Positions 48,082-49,840 of a stretch of DNA of 49,840 nt are shown one piece after another. The stretch's first letter is position 1. Each line of letters starts with the position of its first letter. The DNA is taken from the IMG/VR virus record IMGVR_UViG_3300022542_000375, positions 1 to 49,840 of that record; one strand, written 5' to 3'. A program made the translations under genes and the position numbers. Below the pieces are notes generated by a model. The model searched no databases and was not told the origin of the DNA. It saw only the letters and a list, made by a program, of their open reading frames with translations. This DNA comes from a virus.

Positions 48082-49812
48082 TTATTGTCCCTTACGTGCG
48101 AAATTCCCAAATTTAACTCGCATACTTCGTCGTCTTAACTTTCTAAATTTCTTTGGTAATAAAAGCATCATTTGACCTGCCATCCCTGCCGTAATTACCC
48201 TATCATCTTTACATCCAGATGCAGCACTAAAAGTCCTACTTTCCTCAATAAACGTCCTCATTTCTGAAACAGTTTGTTTACATCTAATCTGTATTTCACC
48301 ACTCTTTACAAAACGATATAAATCATCAACCATTCTTGGTTTAGATGTTCGAGTAGGCATAAATCCTGGTTTTCGTGGCCTTGACTCATACATAGGATAA
48401 TTCAATCGTTCTAAATCTGCGACAACTGTATAACCATGATTCATTAATTCAACACATGCTGGCGCATGATCATACATTTTTCCAATCATTTCAACAAGAT
48501 CGCCAATCAAATCATAATCAATATGCCCGTGCCACTGTGCAACCTGAACGCCTGTTCGATGATTCCATACATCTATTACAGTATAATCTGGCTCTACTTT
48601 TTCTTTCTTATGCTTCTCTGTTTTTCCACCTGCAACATCTACAGTCATGAAGTATGATTCACGATCTGTCTGACGTTCCCAAACCGAAAAGTGTCCATGT
48701 TTGTTTGTACGAATAATTGTCTTACTCCCACGTACAGCAACATCACCAATAATAATTGGCTCTTCACAACCCTTTTCTACATCATCACACAGTATTTTAG
48801 GAAATACATTATTACCTGATGAGAGAAAAGCCTCTTCAAATGTAGCTGGAAACTCTTGATGAAACTTATCAAGATTACCGCGAGTAACATTCTCAATAGC
48901 CCACTCACGCCAATGTAGTTGTTCTAACGTTAAGTTATATTGTCGCTTTAATTGTAAGGCCTCTGAATCAATCCACATCGATTCTTCAACATCAAATACC
49001 TTTTCTGTTATGGCTTTTGTAAATACTGTTTTCTCCTGCTCCGAATCAAATTCCAACGTATAACGTGCGTGTACAAACCAAGGAATAAAGACTACTACCC
49101 AATTTGTCTTGGGATTATACCATGCATAAATAACACCATCTTGTTCATAATATGGATATTGACCTTCCATATACGATTTAAACGCTTCTTCTTGAAAAGT
49201 ATTACCATATCCTTGTGCTGTACTTTCTCGAATAATCTCTGTTTCTGCTGGAGGCATTGGTACACATGCCATTAATCCATCAAGTAACTCACCACCGTGT
49301 TCATAATAAGCTTCTTCTGAAAAGTGTAGGTAATGAATACCTTGCGAACGCCCAGCTGTCAGATTTCGTGCAGTTGCCAACTCATATTGACTCTTAAGAC
49401 CAGTACCTTTAGCATTATCAAAAATCAGTTGTTGTGCATTTGACTTTCTTGTAGCAGGAGCAATTGGATTACGTTCCTGGGCGAGTTTAGCCATTGCAAA
49501 TAGGGTGGCAGTCGATCGCTCTTCATGACCCACAATGAACACATTCCTATTCTCATTCATTGAAGCCTTCCAATAATAACGACCTTCTACATAAGTTGAT
49601 CCGCCAAACCGTCGGCTCTTAAGTAAAAGAAGTTTAACATACCCCTTCTCTTTCTTTTGCTTCTCAACTATTGCATGAAGAATTTTCTGACCATTATTAA
49701 ATATAAATGGCAACAACATTGAGGTATCATGATCTCTAATCACAACACATTCTTTAGCAAATACCTCAAAATCTTCTATATATTCAATTAATTGTTTATC
49801 AAGATCATCCAT
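48082..49812 (-). CDS. terminase large subunit, 576 aa
   Basis: Motor and nuclease that pack DNA into the head. ATPase: Walker A-like KSRRFGGST (65-73), Walker B YLHFSEE (161-167). RNase H-like nuclease: VDVAGG (391-396), PDYTVIDVW and a later KDDRVITAG (about 537-545). All regions are complete. The weak ribosome-binding site suggests coupling to the gene whose stop lies one base ahead. The first 113 bases are repeated at the left end of the contig. Confidence 0.92.
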   Translation of the reverse strand: MDDLDKQLIEYIEDFEVFAKECVVIRDHDTSMLLPFIFNNGQKILHAIVEKQKKEKGYVKLLLLKSRRFGGSTYVEGRYYWKASMNENRNVFIVGHEERSTATLFAMAKLAQERNPIAPATRKSNAQQLIFDNAKGTGLKSQYELATARNLTAGRSQGIHYLHFSEEAYYEHGGELLDGLMACVPMPPAETEIIRESTAQGYGNTFQEEAFKSYMEGQYPYYEQDGVIYAWYNPKTNWVVVFIPWFVHARYTLEFDSEQEKTVFTKAITEKVFDVEESMWIDSEALQLKRQYNLTLEQLHWREWAIENVTRGNLDKFHQEFPATFEEAFLSSGNNVFPKILCDDVEKGCEEPIIIGDVAVRGSKTIIRTNKHGHFSVWERQTDRESYFMTVDVAGGKTEKHKKEKVEPDYTVIDVWNHRTGVQVAQWHGHIDYDLIGDLVEMIGKMYDHAPACVELMNHGYTVVADLERLNYPMYESRPRKPGFMPTRTSKPRMVDDLYRFVKSGEIQIRCKQTVSEMRTFIEESRTFSAASGCKDDRVITAGMAGQMMLLLPKKFRKLRRRSMRVKFGNFARKGQ

Positions 49813-49840
49813 ATTACGCAGAACCTAAAGTAGCAATCCC
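49700..49840. repeat. terminal direct repeat, right copy
   Basis: Identical to bases 1-141. See the left copy. Together they close the genome at 49,699 bp. Confidence 0.95.

Overview
The window is a complete phage genome, given as a linear contig of a circular (or circularly permuted) molecule. Bases 1-141 are repeated exactly at 49700-49840, so the unique length is 49,699 bp. It is AT-rich, with well-formed Shine-Dalgarno sites, many ATGA or TAATG stop-start overlaps, and sigma70-type promoters. I see no phage RNA polymerase, integrase or repressor. The gene set suggests a tailed phage with podovirus-like (T7-like) head, tail and ejection genes and T7-like replication genes. The host cannot be named; it is a bacterium whose vegetative RNA polymerase reads TTGACA/TATAAT promoters.

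Layout. The minus-strand structural arm runs from the promoter near 4.1 kb leftward through the contig join and on to 28.6 kb. In transcription order it holds two small membrane proteins and the small terminase, beta-helix and repeat proteins, large terminase, portal, scaffold, capsid, a second beta-helix protein, a metallophosphoesterase, a tail adaptor and tubular protein B-like gene, fibre and glycine-rich adhesin genes, a transglutaminase-like gene interrupted by an amber codon, and four ejection-type internal proteins ending in a 1025-residue protein. The plus-strand arm (5.3-28.6 kb) holds many small early genes, a SprT-like protease, a BRO-like protein, a split primase and helicase, HNH genes, a Mom-like DNA-modification protein, a family A DNA polymerase split just before motif A, an SSB-like protein, a PD-(D/E)XK nuclease, a RuvC-like resolvase, dUTPase, class II ribonucleotide reductase and a LOG-family protein. 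The arms converge on a bidirectional terminator at 28.6 kb.

The two arms diverge from a 1.2 kb gene-poor region (4.05-5.28 kb) that looks like the origin and control region: overlapping promoters, a G-rich structured block, perfect hairpins, an AT-rich tract, an alternating GC tract and a cluster of AAATGT repeats in front of the first early promoter. A second gene-free stretch (6.7-7.19 kb) sits behind its own promoter and is full of hairpins. It is the best candidate for a large, structured phage non-coding RNA.

The points most worth following are that candidate RNA, the split polymerase with a four-gene insert, the IshB-like PLMP-HNH protein, a promoter/operator element recurring at block boundaries, and two genes each broken by one in-frame stop. 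No endolysin, tRNA or CRISPR array was recognised.
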